Shown: in pieces, positions 4,399 to 6,591 of the stretch
Numbering within the stretch: the first letter of the stretch is position 1
Layout of the letters: every line of letters starts with the position of its first letter
Assembly: GCA_007119345.1 (NCBI GenBank)
Contig: SKPV01000267.1
Coordinates: 1 to 6,591, forward strand
Direction of reading: 5' to 3'
Length of the DNA stretch: 6,591 nucleotides
DNA from: Halovivax sp.
GTDB lineage: Archaea > Halobacteriota > Halobacteria > Halobacteriales > Natrialbaceae
Program-made: the position numbers and the translations under genes
Notes under the pieces: model-generated
Seen by the model: only the letters and a program-made list of their open reading frames with translations
The model's database searches: none
What the model was told of the DNA's origin: nothing

Positions 4399-4576
4399 CG
4401 GCGTTGCGAGCGAACGAGGCCCCGCCGATCCCCGCTCGCTCGAGACCCGCGGAACTCGGAGATCGGCACGCCCATCGGCGGATGAACGATCAGGCCCGCA
4501 GACTACAAGCGAGGCGACCGTACGTACGCGCAGGGACCGCCGAAACGGCGCCCTGTCGTCACGGCACCCGGATCCG

Positions 4577-5890
4577 ATGACTCACCACACGCACGACCAC
4601 CACACGAACGACCACCGCCAAAGGAACGACTTCGATCGACGGTCGTTCCTCGCGAGCGGGGTTACCGCCACCGCCAGCGCCAGCTCCATCGCCATCGCCG
4701 GCTGCACCGGGATCCTCCGCCATGGTGACGACCACGACGGGTTCGAAGTCGAAACGGTCGCCGACGGGTTCGCTCACCCCTGGGCGATCGCGTTCCTTCC
4801 GGACGACGACCGGCTGCTGGTCACCGAGCGCGAGGGTCACCTCTCCCTCGTCGACCGCGAGGGCGGCGACGTCGAGGCGGTCGACGGCGTCCCGGACGTC
4901 CACGCCGCCGGGCAGGGCGGGCTGCTCGACGTCGCGGTGCATCCCGACGGCACCGACGAGCCCCCGGTCTACCTGACGTACTCGGCGACGAACGACGACG
5001 GGGAGTCGGCCACGCACCTCGGCCGCGGGCGGTTGCGTGCCGAGGACTCCGTGCTCGACGATTTCGAGGAGCTGTTCGTCGCCGAGCCGTTCGTCGACTC
5101 GAACGGCCACTACGGCTCCCGGGTCGCGTTCGGCGCGGACGATCGGCTGTACGTGACGACCGGCGACCGCCAGTTCAAGGACTTCGGGACCGACCACGTC
5201 TCCCAGGACACGACGAACGAACTGGGGGCCACGCTCCGGCTCGAACCGGACGGCTCGATCCCCGACGACAACCCGTTCGTCGGCGATCCCGACGCGGCCG
5301 ACGCCATCTTCAGTTACGGCCACCGGAACGCCCAGGGGATGACGGTCCACCCGGAAACGGGCGAGCTCTGGCAGAGCGAGCACGGCGAGGAGGACGGCGA
5401 CGAACTCAACGTGATCGAGGCCGGCGGGAACTACGGCTGGCCGGTCGCCCACACCGGCTGCGAGTACGGCACCGACGAACCGGTCGGCGACGATCCCCGC
5501 GAACGCGAGGACGTCGTGGACCCCGTCTACTTCTGGGAGTGCGGGAGCGGCGGCTTCCCGCCGGCGGGCGCGACGTTCTACGACGGCGAGGCGTTCCCGG
5601 CGTGGGAGGGCGACCTGTTCGTCGGCAACCTCGCCGGTCGGTACCTCGGTCGATTCGCCGTCGACCGGGGCGACGACGCGGACGGCGGAGCTAACGCGAC
5701 CGACGGTGACGATGACGACGACGGGGACGACGACGGCACCGACCCGGCCGTCGAGGTCGAGGAACTCGATCCCCTGCTCGCCGATCGCGGGTGGCGGATC
5801 CGGGACGTCGCGGTGGGGCCCGACGCGGGCCACCTCTACGTGGCCGCGGACGACGGGAACGCGCCGCTCGTTCGACTCGTTCCCGATTGA
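4577..5890 (+). CDS. Tat-exported lipoprotein PQQ-type sugar dehydrogenase (glucose/sorbosone dehydrogenase family)
   Basis: A 437-residue six-bladed beta-propeller enzyme expected to oxidise aldose sugars outside the cell with a PQQ cofactor. The His-rich N-terminus is followed by a Tat signal, DFDRRSFLASG (18-28), a hydrophobic Ala/Ser stretch and lipobox IAGCTG with Cys43 as the lipid-modified residue, so the mature protein should be anchored on the outer face of the membrane. Family motifs are HPWAIAFLPDD (67-77), GQGGLLDVAVHPDG (112-125), GSRVAFGADDRLYVTTGDR (180-198), YGHRNAQGMTVHPETGELW (247-265), GDELNVIEAGGNYGWP (274-289) and a final GPDAGHLYVAADD (415-427). The start at 4577 places the Tat signal near the N-terminus; earlier in-frame starts such as 4352 bury it. 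Residues about 364-392 form an almost pure Asp/Gly run inserted before the last blade. No PQQ biosynthesis genes are in view, so the electron acceptor and true substrate are open; a soluble aldose dehydrogenase like E. coli YliI is the nearest known type. Confidence 0.93.
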   Translation: MTHHTHDHHTNDHRQRNDFDRRSFLASGVTATASASSIAIAGCTGILRHGDDHDGFEVETVADGFAHPWAIAFLPDDDRLLVTEREGHLSLVDREGGDVEAVDGVPDVHAAGQGGLLDVAVHPDGTDEPPVYLTYSATNDDGESATHLGRGRLRAEDSVLDDFEELFVAEPFVDSNGHYGSRVAFGADDRLYVTTGDRQFKDFGTDHVSQDTTNELGATLRLEPDGSIPDDNPFVGDPDAADAIFSYGHRNAQGMTVHPETGELWQSEHGEEDGDELNVIEAGGNYGWPVAHTGCEYGTDEPVGDDPREREDVVDPVYFWECGSGGFPPAGATFYDGEAFPAWEGDLFVGNLAGRYLGRFAVDRGDDADGGANATDGDDDDDGDDDGTDPAVEVEELDPLLADRGWRIRDVAVGPDAGHLYVAADDGNAPLVRLVPD

Positions 5891-5918
5891 AGCGCGACCG
5901 GGCCGCCCGGTCGGCGGT

Positions 5919-6128
5919 CCGTCGACCGTCCCCGTCGAACCGTCGACCGTCCCCGTCGAATCGTCAGCTGTCCCCGTCGAACCGTCGACCGTCCCCGTCG
6001 AACCGTCAACTGACCCGGTCGGTCGAACAACTACCCCCGTCGAATCGTCAACTGACCCGGTCGGTCGAACAACTACCCCCGTCGAATCGTCAACTGACCC
6101 GGTCGGTCGAACAATTACCCCCGTCGAA
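5919..6128. repeat. Higher-order tandem array: four 21-bp units then three 42-bp units
   Basis: Units 1-4 (5919, 5940, 5961, 5982) are 21 bp with core CGTCGACCGTCCCCGTCGAA; unit 3 carries a few changes. Units 5-7 (6003, 6045, 6087) are 42 bp, each two diverged 21-bp halves: YCGTCAACTGACCCGGTCGG.. then CGAACAACTACCCCCGTCGA.. . The 42-bp units are nearly identical to each other. The total is exactly 210 bp (10 x 21). It fills the gap between the convergent dehydrogenase and membrane-protein genes and overlaps the last 14 bp of the latter. Confidence 0.93.
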
Positions 6129-6468
6129 CCGACGGGAGCGCGGCCCGGAGCCGGCGCCACCCACGCCACAGTCGACGCCACGTCAGCCCGACGCCGACCA
6201 CGAGTCCGATCAGCCAGAGGAAGTTCAACAGCCACCACAGACCGGGGATCGGGGCCTCCTCCCGGTGGGCGTTCCACGGCAAGATTCCGAACTCGACGTA
6301 GATACCGAGGAACAGCGGCCACAGCGTGGCCACCAGGAAGACGACCGATCCGATCACGAGGCCGGGGATCGCAATCAGCCCGAGCACGAGCGACGCCCCG
6401 ATTTTCGCCCCCGTCTGACTGTAGTCGCCTCGGTCAAGGTCGTCGATCGAGCGGTCGTCGGTCGGCAT
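6115..6468 (-). CDS. Small integral membrane protein, function unknown
   Basis: A 117-residue protein starting with ATG at 6468-6466. The N-terminus (1-20) is acidic and soluble (MPTDDRSIDDLDRGD). Residues about 22-63 are continuously hydrophobic (GASLVLGLIAIPGLVIGSVV and onward), long enough for two membrane spans. A polar loop follows (WNAHREEAP, 65-73), then a third span (about 77-96). The tail, WRRLWRGWRRLRAALPSVRRG, is strongly basic, suggesting it faces the cytoplasm. I do not recognise the family; it resembles the many small haloarchaeal membrane proteins without assigned role. It converges on the sugar dehydrogenase and its stop codon (TAA) lies inside the final unit of the repeat array. 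A TATA-like box lies about 63 nt upstream and a weak GAGGA about 10 nt upstream of the start. Confidence 0.85.
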   Translation of the reverse strand: MPTDDRSIDDLDRGDYSQTGAKIGASLVLGLIAIPGLVIGSVVFLVATLWPLFLGIYVEFGILPWNAHREEAPIPGLWWLLNFLWLIGLVVGVGLTWRRLWRGWRRLRAALPSVRRG

Positions 6469-6528
6469 AGCGTGGGAGTCCTCGCCGCGATCGGACGAGG
6501 TGTCGTTGGATTGGGATCTGTTCGATAG

Positions 6529-6538
6529 GCAATAAATT
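6529..6538 (-). promoter_or_regulatory. TATA-like box for the membrane protein gene
   Basis: On the minus strand AATTTATTGCC gives a good haloarchaeal TATA-like element about 63 nt upstream of the ATG at 6468, implying a leader of roughly 35 nt. It is the only AT-rich stretch between the gene start and the window end. Confidence 0.45.
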
Positions 6539-6591
6539 CTTCGATCGCGCCGGCCCCGATCGGCATCCGGGGCGGAGAGCGTCCGATTCGG

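Larger units (their letters stand above)
4217..4576. other. Divergent spacer ahead of the sugar dehydrogenase
   Basis: This 360-bp spacer separates the leftward micro-protein gene from the rightward sugar dehydrogenase. It holds the micro-protein promoter region, a 15-bp tandem repeat (4341-4398) and a CGTACGTACG palindromic run near 4518-4529. The dehydrogenase frame stays open through much of it, but the encoded residues are Arg/Thr/Ser-rich, partly repeat-derived, and precede the Tat signal, so I do not count them as coding. No convincing TATA box is seen before 4577. Confidence 0.5.

Noticed and set aside
4352..4576. N-terminal extension of the sugar dehydrogenase from an upstream in-frame start
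   Set aside because: It would place the Tat signal about 95 residues inside the protein and encode the 15-bp DNA repeat as TNREL repeats.
5919..6128. CRISPR-like array
   Set aside because: Units are directly adjacent with no unique spacers, and no cas genes are in view. The same applies to the 15-, 16- and 21-bp arrays.
4559..6322. 587-codon open frame on the minus strand over the sugar dehydrogenase and repeat array
   Set aside because: It mirrors the dehydrogenase codons, and its Ser-Thr-Gly-Thr-Val-Asp repeats come only from the 21-bp array having a length divisible by three.
5791..6528. Plus-strand frames encoding PSNRQLTRSVEQLP or VEPSTVPVE repeats
   Set aside because: They overlap the 3' end of the dehydrogenase and run antisense to the membrane-protein gene; the repeat peptides are by-products of the DNA array.

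Overview
The window looks like chromosomal DNA from a halophilic archaeon (class Halobacteria). It is GC-rich, its proteins are strongly Asp/Glu-biased, the secreted enzyme carries a Tat lipoprotein signal, promoters where visible are short TATA-like boxes with little or no Shine-Dalgarno sequence, and the tRNA has no encoded CCA. The genus cannot be fixed from the sequence alone.

Layout, left to right: (1) 1-57, the first 19 codons of a leftward gene cut by the window edge. (2) 58-647, a long gene-free spacer with a 16-bp tandem repeat, a 14-bp palindrome and a perfect 21-bp tandem duplication just ahead of (3) a class I SAM methyltransferase (648-1457, +). (4) An M14-family succinylglutamate desuccinylase/aspartoacylase-like metallohydrolase (1668-2825, +). 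(5) tRNA-Pro(GGG) (2867-2937, +) with its own TATA-like box, followed by about 300 bp holding a second copy and a partial third copy of the tRNA 3' end, each with a hairpin. (6) A 95-residue CPxCG protein (3310-3597, -) with a GTG start and a strong Shine-Dalgarno. (7) 3598-4093, a spacer with stem-loops, an AT-rich island and one doubtful Cys/His-rich micro-ORF. (8) A 40-residue two-knuckle zinc-ribbon micro-protein (4094-4216, -). (9) A spacer with a 15-bp tandem repeat. (10) A Tat-exported, lipid-anchored PQQ-type sugar dehydrogenase (4577-5890, +). (11) A 210-bp array of 21-bp and 42-bp repeats between convergent genes. (12) A 117-residue membrane protein (6115-6468, -).

The genes do not form an obvious pathway or operon. 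Most have their own spacer, directions alternate, and the set reads as dispersed housekeeping and peripheral-metabolism genes. What stands out is the non-coding DNA: four separate short tandem-repeat arrays in four different spacers, apparent tRNA-tail duplications resembling integration scars, and two small zinc-knuckle proteins on the same strand within about 900 bp. I see no CRISPR array, transposase, integrase or defence cassette.
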